Below are positions 48,195 to 59,244 of a stretch of 64,000 nucleotides of DNA, one piece after another. Within the stretch, counting starts at the first letter, position 1. Every line of letters begins with the position of its first letter. The stretch lies in the NCBI GenBank assembly GCA_000467715.1, contig AJFK01000011.1, positions 22,834 through 86,833 on the forward strand, given 5' to 3'. The stretch is from Hysterium pulicare CBS 123377. Lineage: Eukaryota > Ascomycota > Dothideomycetes > Hysteriales > Hysteriaceae. The notes beneath the pieces are model-generated. The model saw only the letters and a program-made list of their open reading frames with translations, had not been told where the DNA came from and searched no databases. A program made the position numbers and the translations under genes.

Positions 48195-48749
48195 TTATGA
48201 CCTGGAACTCTTTCCAATGTGAAGGAGATCCTTGGCATGATCGGTAACGCTGAACCCACCAAAAAGCCAGTCGTTCGAATGCCGTCCCCGCCACGGATCA
48301 CTACCGCCGGTACTCCTCCTCACAGGGCCTGGAGTAGGGCGGGCGGTACGCTTCGATTGACTACTATTCGAAGACATGGAGCTTTTACTTGCATTTGAGA
48401 AATGCCGCGAATGCTCTGGTCTCGGCGATGAGCATGCCGATGAGCGTCCTTGCTCGGCTGGGAGGGCTTCGGGAGGGATTGCAAATGGCGATTTTGATCG
48501 ATTCCTGGAGATCGGTATGCGGGATCGACTCCTTGATCGTCCCTTGCGGACTTTGGCAGCAATGGCTTCGAAGAATGAGGACTCGGTGGGTGAGGCGGTT
48601 GAGCCCGCGGTGCTGCGGCGGGAAACGAATGAAGTGGGAGACCGTTCACCGGGCGACATTGGTGATGATGGTGATTGAGGTTGGGCTGTAGAGCTTGCGG
48701 AGGTACGAATTGGAACGGGTGGATGTGACAGTGTTGGTGGAGGAGACAT
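48195..48749 (-). CDS. Conserved Ser-rich ascomycete protein ending in SNDWLFGGFSV
   Basis: Intronless, 184 residues. Most is Ser/Pro/Arg-rich and probably disordered, with an RSRSRSRIP run and several SP sites that could be phosphorylated. A short helical-looking piece, SSFFEAIAAKVRKG, is at about 57-70. The C-terminus has WRGRHSNDWLFGGFSV and then TDHAKDLLHI, which I recall as a conserved ending in small uncharacterised ascomycete proteins. The other strand also has open frames here, but this frame carries the conserved ending. The function is unknown. Confidence 0.75.
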   Translation of the reverse strand: MSPPPTLSHPPVPIRTSASSTAQPQSPSSPMSPGERSPTSFVSRRSTAGSTASPTESSFFEAIAAKVRKGRSRSRSRIPISRNRSKSPFAIPPEALPAEQGRSSACSSPRPEHSRHFSNASKSSMSSNSSQSKRTARPTPGPVRRSTGGSDPWRGRHSNDWLFGGFSVTDHAKDLLHIGKSSRS

Positions 48750-49741
48750 TTATTTGTCTCCTGAAGATCGAGCGCAGGTGGGTGGATGGCGGGGTACTGA
48801 TCGGCTACGGAGATGAGGGAGGACGATGAAGCTTAGAAGTCAGGATTGTGAGGATAAAGGATGGGGAATTGAGCTGAAGATAAGCAGCTGGAGGACACAA
48901 CAGTCTACTTGTCAAGAAAGAGGCAGAGGGAGGAATTGTGGACAGATTTGCGAGAATTGCGAGAATTGCGGCTCGGTGAAGGATTTGGCCCTGTTTTAAA
49001 ACATGCGACGGTGCTGGAGGACACTCGCACGGGTCCTCCAGCTTTCCTCCAGCTTCCTCCAGCTTGGCGATCAGGCCAGCTTGGAGGAAACGCCTGCGCA
49101 CGGGCTCACCGACAAGTTGATAGAGAGTGGGTTTGGGATATGCAGTGCGTGCCGACAAGAGCTTGGAAGACGCAGAGAAGACGCATCCCTCGCCATCTGG
49201 CCGAATCATCGCCCAGCCCATCCACTCTGATTCCCATGAGCCAACTTGTCTGTCCAATCGCTTCCACCGTGTCCTGCACCTTGTCTCGCCTGGCCACAGC
49301 TGCAGGTGCTGTGTCATACCACTCGAAGGACACCGACTTTCTTGACCATACCGGAATATGTCGTAGGAAGTGCCTCCTTGCATGCTTCGGGCATTTCGTC
49401 TCGACCACCATTGCTTGCTTAATCAATACTGACATTGCATCTCCTCTCTCTGACCGATGCGTGTGTGTATGGCATGATTCCAAATTCGCTATCAGGGGCT
49501 GGCACGTGCCAAATCCACTGCTACAATATAAGCTGCATGCCGCGCTTGTATATATTCTATGAAATTTATTATGTGGCATCGCAGCGTCGGTAATAGGTCT
49601 AAGTCGGAGTTTGTGATTATTGACATGATTCCTCCAACTCCGGATGAAACGTCTACATAACGACTGTCCAAACGAGCCACGGATCCAATGTCACCATTTC
49701 CCGGGCGTCGAGCAACCAAAAGTCTATGCCGGCCATATCGT
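48750..49741. other. Intergenic, upstream of the Ser-rich gene and GH17 3' region
   Basis: Open frames on both strands (to about 217 codons) show no family resemblance. Short direct repeats are present: GCGAGAATT units at 48,950-48,975 and CCTCCAGCTT units at 49,036-49,066. Confidence 0.45.
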
Positions 49742-50716
49742 CTAGCAGTTGAGATTGAGGATCTGGTTTCCCTTTGAATCCAATACACCGAACGAAGGGG
49801 ACGATTGGTAGTCCACGTCAATGTACCTATGCAAACATCAGCAGTTGCTTCTCGGCAGACTCAAACACCCTCAAGCTAGCTTACCAGAAGGTGTGCGCCT
49901 GCTGGAAGGCAGCACAAGCAACGTTGGTCCAGTACGCTTGCGCATTCGAGACGGACGGGACCGCACTTCCATAGTTGGCACCGCTAACAGGCCATCCAGT
50001 TTCAGTGATCCACACCCAGGTTCCTGGCTTAACAGCATTCACAGCATTACGGGTGTCTTGAACCGACTTCCAAAAAACGTTTGCACCGTCCTGGATAGCC
50101 GCATACTGGAAGTATGGATAACCATCCATTCCAACAAAGTCGCAGGCTTGAATAACGGCGTTGTTCTTCGAGTCGACCCTACAAGGCTTGTAAGCATATC
50201 GGCGCGCCAAAAGATGTTTGACACTTACCAGGCAGTCCACGTGTCGACATGTCCAACCTCCTGATTCGCACCAACTGACCGGATCATGCCGCGGACGTCG
50301 TTGATCTGTGAAGCAAGCTTGTCTGCAGTGGTATCGCCGCGGTAGAGATCCTCACTACCGACGGTGACGGCGATGATCCAAGAAGAGCCATGCTGGAGAA
50401 TGGCATTGAGGAGCGCTTGCTTCTCACTATTGAAGTGAGTATCGTCCTCCGCCCAAACGCCTACTAAGATTTGAGTTCCGGTAGCCAGAGCGGCAGGGAC
50501 GGCGTTGGCGAGTGTGTTGCAGTCGGACGCGGCGTAGACTCGAACGCTGGTGAAATATCCGGGAAGAGACTGCAGTTTTCTAAAGGAGTTTTGCCAATCC
50601 GTCTGACTCTTGCACGAACCATCGGGATTCTGGGCTGCTACATTAAAACCCTTCCAATATGCATCTACGCCTGCAAACGCGGTGGTAAAAAGAGTAGCGA
50701 GCGTGGAAACCTTCAT
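49742..50716 (-). CDS. Secreted GH17 beta-1,3-glucanase (Bgl2/Scw type)
   Basis: Three exons (50229-50716, 49885-50178, 49742-49826; introns of 50 and 58 nt) encode 288 residues. A signal peptide lies at 1 to about 19 (MKVSTLATLFTTAFAGVDA), with the mature protein starting YWKGFNVAA. Family 17 landmarks are the strand SVRVYAASDC, the general acid E122 in TVGSEDLYRG, the FVGMDGYPYFQ segment, and the nucleophile E222 in WVWITETGWPVSG. The C-terminus HTFWYIDVDYQSSPSFGVLD is restored across the last intron. These enzymes cut or transglycosylate beta-1,3-glucan in the fungal cell wall. There is no Ser/Thr-rich tail or GPI signal, so it is expected to be a soluble wall or extracellular form. Both catalytic acids are present, so it looks active. 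Confidence 0.94.
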
Positions 50717-51726
50717 CTTTCAAATGTATGAAGAAAAGATATTAAACAATAACGATTGTGGGGAAGCAGTTGGACTGAAAACGAATGAAAGTCTCGACAG
50801 AAGTAGGAGATAGTCAGAGTGAAGGAAAAGTGGAATAGGAAAATTTTTATTACTCGGAGCCCTCTGGCCCAGGGGCTGGGCACGTGCGGGCTACGTAAGG
50901 TAGGGATCCACATCCAAGTGTTTTCTCGTCCCTGGAAGTGTCCGGCCCTTCATCTGCAGGGAAGCGTGGCGATCGACGAACCAAATCGATAAACGTTTAC
51001 CCGGCGGGACAGGGAGCGGCCATCCTTCCGTTCTAAGTGGCTGATATTCCATGAATTGCGGGTACGTGGACGGCTGGCCCCCAGATGATGGATTTTTGGT
51101 AGACAACACTGAACAGCATTCTGTCCTCGTAAAAAGCACACAGCTGTGGCTCAAAACCATATTTCGAAGAATGCCACCGTTCTCGAGGGCATGGGTTTCG
51201 GGTTCGGCCGGCCACACGAGCAAGACGAGACGGGAGTTCGTGTTATCAATACCTGGTGTACGGAGCGCGTAGGCTTCTCCGTGAAGATGACGTGCAGTGC
51301 AAGGATGTCGGTTGAGCTAATTTAAGAAAGCGGCCCACCCAGTAACCGCCACACCTGTCATTTCTCCCCACCATTCCCACCTGGAAAGGGGAAGACGATA
51401 TATCCATCCGAATAAGGCCATTGAATTTGTAGCGCTGGATACCTACGTGTACCACAGTGGAACGACAGGTTGCATTTAGTCTGCAATTTCTAAGCGCATG
51501 ATTGATTGGCAGTCTCAAGATCTTGATCTTGCTTTTGAGATTCAACTCGGAACCTCTATGTGAAAGCTTGTGTTTCTCGCGACCAGACTGTATTCTATAT
51601 TCTCAATGAACGCAATGTCGCCGAGATACATCAAGCTTCTGCAGAAGCCTCCATTGTGGCGGGGTCAAATGCCCTCGTGAATCCCCATAATAACCAGACA
51701 GGTATAACAAGGTCAGGAGGGCTACC
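50717..51726. promoter_or_regulatory. GH17 promoter and PPTase 3' region
   Basis: 1 kb with no supported gene. The first 150-200 bp presumably hold the GH17 promoter. Confidence 0.45.
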
Positions 51727-52796
51727 TCAAGCTGACTTCGCGACTTCGAGAATGTCCCGCTCAATGTTCAGGCATATGAAATCTGGGAATGTCTCGGAAG
51801 GAAGGCGGGTTGCAGGCTTCGCCGCAATGGAGATCATATAGTTCTCCTCGAAGGACTGTATCTGCATCTTCACATCTTCCAATCTTTTCCCGTGATCCCA
51901 GACTTCGACGTCTGCTACACAGCCTCCCCAAGAACCATGAGTGGAGCATCTAGCAGGCGTCCCAGCAGTCGGCGCTCGAACCCTTCGAAATTCGACCTCC
52001 TTAATCCATTTCGCTAACAGACCTTCGCCCTTAAGTTTAATGTAGGCTTCCTTGTAGCACCACATGGTATAGAAACGGCGGAGCTTCGCATCAATGAGTA
52101 AGTCGGATGAGAAGGTCACCTCTTCGCCGGTTTCGCGTATTGCATTGAGTTCCTGGTTTCTCGCGCAGCATCGATCATTCCGACCAATGTCTTCGGGTGT
52201 GATCTCAGTGCCATCCAGTAACTGGAATGGGTCGACGTTATACTTCATATCCCAGCTTTCCTCCTCAGAGAATATCTCTTGGTAAACGTCCACCCATGCG
52301 TCGAAACCCTCTTCGTCAATGAGGCGGTAGTCATTCCGCTCGTTAACGCATACGATATCGACTCCTAGCTCTACTTCGTCCGTATTCCAACCTACTAAAG
52401 CTACGAGGCCGGCTTGATGAGATATGTTGAATTCGATAGGGGCGATGGTGCCATCCAGCAGAAGAGCGCATGGTTTCCCGTGCTTAGGATCTCCTTTGCG
52501 CCCGTATCGTATCTTTGACCATTCAATGCCTAGAGTTTTGAAGATGTACAAGCGCTTCAAAAGGGCCGAAGCCAGCGACATTTTGGCGTCCGCAATATGG
52601 TATTTGCGGATGATATTTTGTCTCTCCTCCGCACTGATGAGCTTGAGAGCTTCGGACGCCTGCCACAGGTTAATTGCTGTGCTCTTGGAGCGAGGGAAGA
52701 ATGGAGCCAAACAGCATCTTCTATTCGATCGCCATTCCACAGGGATCGAGTATCCAAGAGCCAGCAAGTCAAATTAGACTTCTCAAGCCAACTCAT
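51727..52796 (-). CDS. npgA: 4'-Phosphopantetheinyl transferase, Sfp/NpgA type
   Basis: Proposed exons 52741-52796 and 51727-52681 encode 336 residues. The start MSWLEKSNLTCWLLDTRSL lies in one frame and the rest, from TAINLWQASEALKLIS on, in another. A 59-nt GT-AG segment (52682-52740) joins them as LLDTRSLTAINL, which matches the DTRxLT of the family. Its donor GTGGAA and acceptor AAGAG are weak, so a 1-base frameshift is the alternative. Further landmarks are KMSLASALLKR, IEFNISHQAGLVAL, the metal-binding GVDIV, and MWCYKEAYIKLKGEGL (the WxxKEA motif). The enzyme transfers phosphopantetheine from CoA to carrier domains of fatty acid, polyketide and non-ribosomal peptide synthases and of the lysine-pathway aminoadipate reductase. 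Loss is normally lysine-auxotrophic in fungi. The gene shares a 192-bp promoter with the PLP-synthase glutaminase gene. Confidence 0.9.
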
Positions 52797-52988
52797 ATTA
52801 TGATTATTGAGCTGACTTGGATGCAGACGCTGGTGATGATTAGTTGTACTGGCAGTTCCGCCGAGGTTTAAGGTTATCGATAGCGGCAGATGGCATGACT
52901 CTTAAGTATTTTGCTATGTAACGCGCCCGGACTCCGAAATCCCTAGGTACAACACACGGCGATTTATTCCAAGGTTGTCAGCTGAGAC
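52797..52988. promoter_or_regulatory. Bidirectional promoter, npgA / PDX2
   Basis: Only 192 bp separate the two opposing start codons, so the two transcripts must share control DNA. No specific site is recognised. Confidence 0.7.
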
Positions 52989-53892
52989 ATGGTCCCAAGC
53001 CACAAATGCATCACCGTCGGCGTTCTTGCGCTGCAGGGTGCTTTCAGTGAACACATTCAACTTCTTCGTCAAGCAGCACTTATTTTGAGCGAGCACAGCG
53101 TAAATGAGTCACAATGGCAGTTCATCGAGGTCAGGACGCCGGAGGAGCTGGCAAAGTGCCATGCTTTGATTCTCCCAGGTGGAGAAAGCACAACCATGTC
53201 TCTTGTGGCGGCTCGGTCAGGAATGCTTGAGCCGCTGCGAGATTTCGTCAAGTTAGTTTATCCACAAAGACCACTACATGTGTTTGCCACTAATCGCGTC
53301 CAGAATCCTCCGCAAGTCTACCTGGGGAACATGTGCTGGGCTTATTCTATTAGCAGAATCTGCTAATAAAACCAAAAAGGGTGGCCAAGAGCTCATTGGA
53401 GGATTAGACGTCCGAGTGAACAGAAACCACTTCGGCAGACAGGTTGAAAGCTTTCAGGCCAACCTTGACTTGCCTTTCTTGAGAGACACTGAGCATATCT
53501 TGAACGGCGACATCTCGCGCCCGTTTAGGAGTGTTTTCATTCGGGCACCCGTTGTAGAGAACATCTTACCGCACAAGGACGGCGTTCAGACCGAAGAAGC
53601 CGCCAGAGACGCGACTATCGTGGCACCCTCGAAGACACCTATAGATGACATTGCAAAAGATGAGCTCAAGAAAGAGGTCGAGGTTTTGGCAAGGTTACCA
53701 GGCCACGCAACAGCGTTACCACATCCCGAAATATCCGCACATGATGCCGGAGAGGAGGGCGACATTATTGCCGTGAGGCAAGGCAATGTCTTCGGAACAA
53801 GTTTCCATCCTGAGTTGACTGGAGACTCGCGTATACACGTGTGGTGGCTCAAGCAGGTCCTGGACACCTTGGATCGCAGGAAAGAAGTTTGA
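52989..53892 (+). CDS. PDX2: Pyridoxal 5'-phosphate synthase glutaminase subunit (Pdx2/Sno)
   Basis: Two exons (52989-53251, 53304-53892; intron of 52 nt) encode 283 residues. The class-I amidotransferase core is complete: VGVLALQGAFSEHIQLL, the oxyanion turn LILPGGESTTMSL, the nucleophile C98 in TWGTCAGLILLAE, then RNHFGRQVESFQA and VFIRAP, and the His/Glu pair H256 and E258 in GTSFHPELTGD. The subunit makes ammonia from glutamine and channels it to the Pdx1/Snz synthase, which builds PLP. An insertion of about 50 residues (EEAARDATIV to about AHDAGEEGD) lies before the last strand and makes it longer than yeast Sno1. The start is firm, since the first residues MVPSHKCITVGV run directly into the first strand. 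Pdx1 is not in the window. Confidence 0.94.
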
Positions 53893-54087
53893 ACTGTATC
53901 AGATCAGCAGTCTCATTGGCATTTGCACATACGATGGGGCAGAGATGTTGGGTGGGCAATCTTTTACTAGAATCCTAGAGCCATGATTCTTTTATCAAAT
54001 GTACGCGGACTTGACCTTCATTGTCCGCAAAATAGAAATCTTGCTCCGAACGCCGCCCAATGACCAAAATCATAACCGTATTTCCTT

Positions 54088-54836
54088 CTAACGGTAGTCT
54101 CTATCCTCCAGGTCTTGTGCTATAGCTCTGCCGTATCCACCTCGACCGGGATCGTACTCGTCACGGTACTCGTCACGCACTTGGCCTCCGGATTTACCTC
54201 GTCTAGTCCTAGGTTAGCGCGATTTATCTTGAGAGGTACGCATAAGACAGCGTACCCGTATTGCCTGCCCTCTGAGAAGCCCTCGTCAAGGTCCGTTCGG
54301 ATTATCCGCTCATCCAGTTTTGTTCCCCCAATGTACTTCATGCAATCCAGCGCATCTTGGTGGGTGTAGTATTCGACGAAGCAGAATCCGCAAGGAGTTT
54401 TCTGGAATCTGTCAAGGCCCATGACGAGACGCTTTATCTCGCCGCACCTGATACCACTATGTCAATAATTGCAGAATATAGAGTCCCACGGGATATGAAG
54501 GGTATGTTACTTCGCAAAAAGCTCATGGATCTGCTCCTCGGTGGTATAGAAAGACCTGTAAATCTATTAGCGGGTCGAAGCCGGTGCATTCGCTCGGATT
54601 GCATACAGGTTTCCAACGTAGAGTGTGGTGGCATCCTTAAGCTTGTCTTCAAATTCCGGAGTTTTCTCGCGGCGGTCTCCCTCGTCGCCGTCCCGATTGT
54701 ATTTGCGCCTTCGGTTCTGGAGCGCAAAGTTAGAGACAGAAGTAGTTCGTGTGGAGACAGGTGAAGCTACCTTGCTAGCAGCATAAGAGCTTGGCTTATC
54801 GAGCCGCTCTACAGTATTGCGGGTTGAGGGAGCCAT
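54088..54836 (-). CDS. CBC2: Nuclear cap-binding protein subunit 2 (CBP20)
   Basis: Four exons (54607-54836, 54511-54555, 54256-54447, 54088-54202; introns of 51, 63 and 53 nt) encode 193 residues. After a Ser/Arg-rich start, an RNA-recognition motif lies at about 70-150. RNP2 is [15 protein letters not shown], restored across intron 1. [15 protein letters not shown] follows, then RNP1 [15 protein letters not shown] and [11 protein letters not shown]. The cap-stacking Tyr lies in SFYTTEEQ. The tail has [20 protein letters not shown], typical of CBP20. With CBC1 (CBP80) it binds the m7G cap of nuclear transcripts for splicing and export. The start at 54836 gives the family-like MAPSTRN; an in-frame ATG at 54932 would add 32 residues and is less likely. 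The exon of 45 nt is short but in phase. Confidence 0.94.
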
Positions 54837-55202
54837 GTTTCTAGATCGTGCAGAACGGTGGGAAATGAGTTGATTGGTAAAGTTTAGAAGTTGCAAGGAT
54901 TCGCGTGGTGAGCTTGAGCTGCAACAACGCATGCGCGTATGTTGCTTGCAAACCTCAACCTTTGGAATCTTTCGGAAACTAATACGTATATGGGCTTTCT
55001 ATGTATATGCACTTTCTGGATTTGCTCGATGAAGGAACTGCTTTTAACAATCTTCACCGAGCCTAGCTTACGTAGGTAGACCCCCATCGACTCCGGAGCT
55101 CAACAACTTTTTGCCGAAGGTGTTGCGGTATAGGTTCATTCAGACATAATACACTCTCCGCACTCTAGTTGTCTACCTACCGACACAAACTTCTCCCACG
55201 AC
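54837..55202. promoter_or_regulatory. Divergent promoter, CBC2 / NUP82
   Basis: 366 bp between the two opposing starts, with no other gene. Confidence 0.6.
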
Positions 55203-57931
55203 ATGCCTAAGGTCATTGGCTACACGCCTTCATGGTTGGCCAGACCACAGCCAGGTTTTGATGTCTTCAAGCCCAAGCGGAAGACCTCCTCGAAAGCCAC
55301 AAATGGTGTTGTGAAAGCGGGCGAGCTATCGCGCGCGAGGAAGACAATAGCCACTAGGGGTACAGAGATCTTCGTGGCCGTAGGAAATGAGATACGGTGG
55401 TCAGATCTCGTCGAGCTCAAGGAAGCTAGCGATACGCAATATCCTCTCCTAAACCGATCCCGATCGCAGAACCAGCAACTGAATAAGCCGAAAATCGAAA
55501 ACAAATACCGCGTATGTCTCGAAGAAATTCTCGGGAAGCATCCATTGACAAAGTCACGTAGGAATTGAAAGCACCGATCCATGGCACCATCAAACAACTT
55601 GTCATTTCACCCCAGGAGGAGTTCATGGCAATTGTCACCTCACATACCATCTATATTGCTGTTCTCCCCAACTCTGAACAATTTGGCAACGAAGAGAACA
55701 GCCCACTCAAGCTCAAAACATGGCAACTTGGTCCTACAGCCCATGTCCTAGAAGAAGCTCCAATCGCCTCAGTCATATGGCATCCGCTGGGATATCGAGG
55801 TCGTTGCGTGATAACGATAACAACGGATGCTGTCGTCCGCTTGTGGGAGTTGAATCGTGCAGATCGGTCAACGTTCAACGAACCCGCTTTGGCCGTTGAT
55901 CTCAAGAAATTGGCAAATGCCACGAGCGCTGATGAGAATTTGGGCGCATCGAAATATGGCGCAAGTAAAGGTTTCTCACCCGATTCTGTCGAACTCGAGG
56001 TTGCCTCAGCCTGCTTCGGGGACTTCCCCGAGCAAGAGGGTGTGCACGGATGGGCCCCAATGACTCTCTGGATTGCTATGCGAGAGGGCGATCTTTACGC
56101 ATTATGTCCCATTTTACCAAGCAAGTGGCAGCTCACAAGGGGGCCTTCAGCTTCCGCCTTCATGCAAACCTTGATCACAACTATCAATGCCAATTATGCC
56201 TCTCTGCTAGAGGTGATATCCATGCCAGAGGACTTTCGAATGGCGAAGCAGCAACTTGAGTGGCTTTCTGATATCACGCACCAAGAACCAATGGTCGAGG
56301 ACATGGGGTTCGAAGATCCAATCGATGTTTACTCCAGGCCTAAAAGTACACCCGTATGTCCCCAGTTACAAGGGCCATTCTCTTTCACCCCGGATATTGA
56401 AGAAGGATTTGAAATCTCAGACATCATCATTTTCTCTCTTAAGACTTTAGACGACGGCGGAGAAGGGGAAATGGCGGAAGGTTTGCCGGTATCCGTGATC
56501 TGTTTGGTCACAGACACAGGACATATACATGTCTGTTTGGACCTTGAAGGGATCCAGGGTAGATGGCTCGCTACGGGAAAGGTAAAACTTAACATCCTAC
56601 ACTTATGTATTTGCGTGACGCGTACTAACTCTTGTCAGAGCCTACAATTACTGCCAACACAAGGGCCGGAGCATGAACTTATAATATTCGAAACCATCAA
56701 ATTTCTCTCCGATGAAGAAGTTGCTAGCTCCTCACAAAATCCAACAATTACCACAGATATTCACTCAGACTACGCTTTCTTCGTCACTCACAATACCGGC
56801 ATCTTCTATGTTTCCATCTCCTCATGGGTGCAGAAGTTGGAACGGGAACTTGCCGAGGCACAGAGCGATGGCGCTGAGTTCCGTATGAATGTCCTACTCG
56901 AGAGCGCACAGTCTCTCGTCGAATGCACGATACCCTTTCAGCAAGAAACCGGCCGGGATGTCTCATCCTGTGCTATTTTCGATGACTCCGACATTGGTTA
57001 TTTCCTGTTGACTACTGTGCAAGACGAACCATACGCTGCGACTCTCGATAAGCCCAATGACGAACTTCCAGTTGAGGACCCTAGTGTTGCACAGTACTTA
57101 GCTGTAGACATGGGAGACCTAGCTCAGCGATTGGAGCAGCGCCAACCATACCGGCCACCAAGAGAGCTCTGGACCAATGGCAACCTTATATCCCATATTG
57201 CAAATAACGTCCCGACACGAAGAAGGCAATCGCTAAAGGACGAAATCCGACTTTCCCCTGCGACGCTAGAGCTTTTGATGGATGCCCATCGATTTCTGAG
57301 TCAGGAGACACATCAGCTCGGTCTTGCGGTCGCTGATCTATTCCGACGGTGCGAGCGTCTCAAAGACGAGTTCAGAGATCAGATTTTCAGGGCTGCACAA
57401 TTGAATGACAGGGTAGATAAGGTTATTCGCGCCGACGAGGACTCGCATTCCATGAATTCTCGAACTGGAGAAATGTATGTCGGCAGCAAGCAGATCGAAC
57501 GACGGCTGCAGAACGTCAAGTCTAGGCAAGAGGAGCTTGGTGCACAGTACGATCGTATCCGGAAGAGTATAAGCAAGATTGGAGGACGCGATCTCAGCGA
57601 AAAGGAGACCGCTTGGATCGCGGAAATCAATACTATGGATCGGTCCCTCGATCCTAAATCGCAGGTAGAAGATGGCGAGGATGATTTGAAGGCAGCAATC
57701 TGGCTGCGTTTTGACGAAATCAAGTCGCTGCATAAAGTTTTGGTGAAGCAGGTCGAGGAAGCAACAGCAGAAAATGAGACCGACAAAGAAGCGAATGGCG
57801 TGCCTAAGGGTACGTCGGAATCTAGGAAGCAGAGTAATGAGGAGATTCAAGAACTTCTAGATCGGGAAAACACATTGGTCAACGCTGCAAGAGAGCGGCT
57901 ACAGAGATTGGGAATTCCGATTCCGTCGTAA
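55203..57931 (+). CDS. NUP82: Nucleoporin NUP82 (cytoplasmic pore face)
   Basis: Three exons (55203-55511, 55562-56581, 56639-57931) encode 873 residues. The first about 450 residues look like a beta-propeller (HGTIKQLVISPQEEFMAIVT, IASVIWHPLGYRGRCVITIT, TDAVVRLWELNR, LWIAMREGDLYALC). The last about 300 are helical and coiled-coil-like (LGLAVADLFRRCERLKDEF, QIERRLQNVKSRQEELGAQY). This is the layout of fungal Nup82, the scaffold for Nup159 and Nsp1 in mRNA export. Intron 2 (56582-56638, 57 nt) contains no stop and is a multiple of three, so a reader without care would translate it. GTAAAA, TACTAAC and TTGTCAG mark it as an intron. The identification rests on overall layout and remembered sequence similarity rather than a single catalytic motif. 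Confidence 0.85.
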
Positions 57932-59244
57932 AGGAGAAGAGTACCAAGAGTTCTTATGTGGACTACCTAGTCCGCGAACATTTTTGATGCCTTTGGACGT
58001 CGTCACTTTCCTTGTCGTAGTCGTATGAGCAGAACTATCTGCATCGAAGCAAGGATTAGATACATGATACTCCAACAATTCAGTTTCAAAAATGCACTGC
58101 AGAATTACTAGCACATCCGATAGGACACTCACTACCTAAGTTCAGTTCAACGATTCACTACCGTTGTTGGTACATGCCTTAGTCGTGATTGATTGGCAGC
58201 TCAAAGGCCGAGAACGCCGTGAATTCTTCAGCAATCGCTTAAGAAGAAATATCCAGAGTTCAGGGGTCCAGGAATGTCATTGGTCTCGTTGATTCTCTGC
58301 ACGACAGATGCGTTTACTATTTCCTTTCGTTAGGGCTGATGGTAAGCAATCAACACCGCGCATCAATGTTCTATCTTTACGTTCGACCCTCCACCATGGT
58401 CAATGTGTTCGATCGCCCTGTATCACCACACCACAATCACACCAGGCTCGAATGAAGTGCGCGCGTATTAAAGCAAATCCCCTATTGTCTGCAGCAGTGC
58501 AGAAGATGAAGCGGCAGTTGTCGACGCGCACTCATTAAGCTTTAACGATCGAGCATTGACAGATGCGGCAGGGCTGGGTATTATCACTATCACCTTTCAT
58601 CACATCATCAAGAGTCGCGCGCGAAGGCATGCGAAAACGGACGACCGTCCGTCGTCCGTTCACAGATTTTCCTGCTCTATACAAAAAGGCACGCAGAAGT
58701 TGGAGAACGAGGGTGCGATGGGTCGGGCGCTTAGCATGTGGCCATTCAGCCACTGTAGCAGCGCAGCGAGCACCAGCAGCCGTCACACACAATAATGGCC
58801 GTCCCTTCTTGCACACGGCATATTCACCATCCCTCGTTGCGCCTAGCCCTCCCGGCCCGGGCTGCATATCCTAACGACATGCGCAGCCTGAATGGTGAGC
58901 GCTGCGATGCCTCCCCTGCCCACTCAATCTGCGAACGCCCCCCCCATTCGCTGCTGTGTTGCCTCCCCAAGCTGACATGCACTCGCTGGTCAGCCATCCC
59001 ACCCTTCTGGTGCTGCCAATTCGTCCTTCTGCAGAAACGAATAAAGGCTTGAGCCTACTGGGATGGTGCACAGAGCTGCTGCCCACATAAGGGCTGGTCC
59101 CCCCGCAGGTCCGGTCGTTGTTGTCTGTCGAGTCCTGCATGTCAAATCTTCAGTCCTTCAAGTCTGTTGTACTCGGCGTACCCGCACCGCATTGTTAAGA
59201 GCTTGGACCCAATAGCCTGCTTGTGTTGTCGAGCTCCCGTCGTC
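57932..59244. other. Intergenic before the BIM1-like gene, with an inverted repeat
   Basis: 1.3 kb without a supported gene. A perfect 10-bp inverted repeat with a 5-nt loop is at 58,636-58,660. The stretch 58,700-59,130 is GC-rich with C-runs. Confidence 0.5.
58636..58660. repeat. Perfect 10-bp inverted repeat
   Basis: AACGGACGAC, then CGTCC, then GTCGTCCGTT. The arms are exactly complementary. Confidence 0.85.

Noticed and set aside
48909-49562. 217-codon open frame on the + strand (with overlapping - strand frames)
   Set aside because: Random-looking composition, many Cys/Arg/Ser, no conserved motif; competing frames on the other strand.
51727-53892. Secondary-metabolite cluster around the PPTase
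   Set aside because: No polyketide or peptide synthase, transporter or cluster regulator is present in the window; NpgA-type PPTases act in trans on many pathways.
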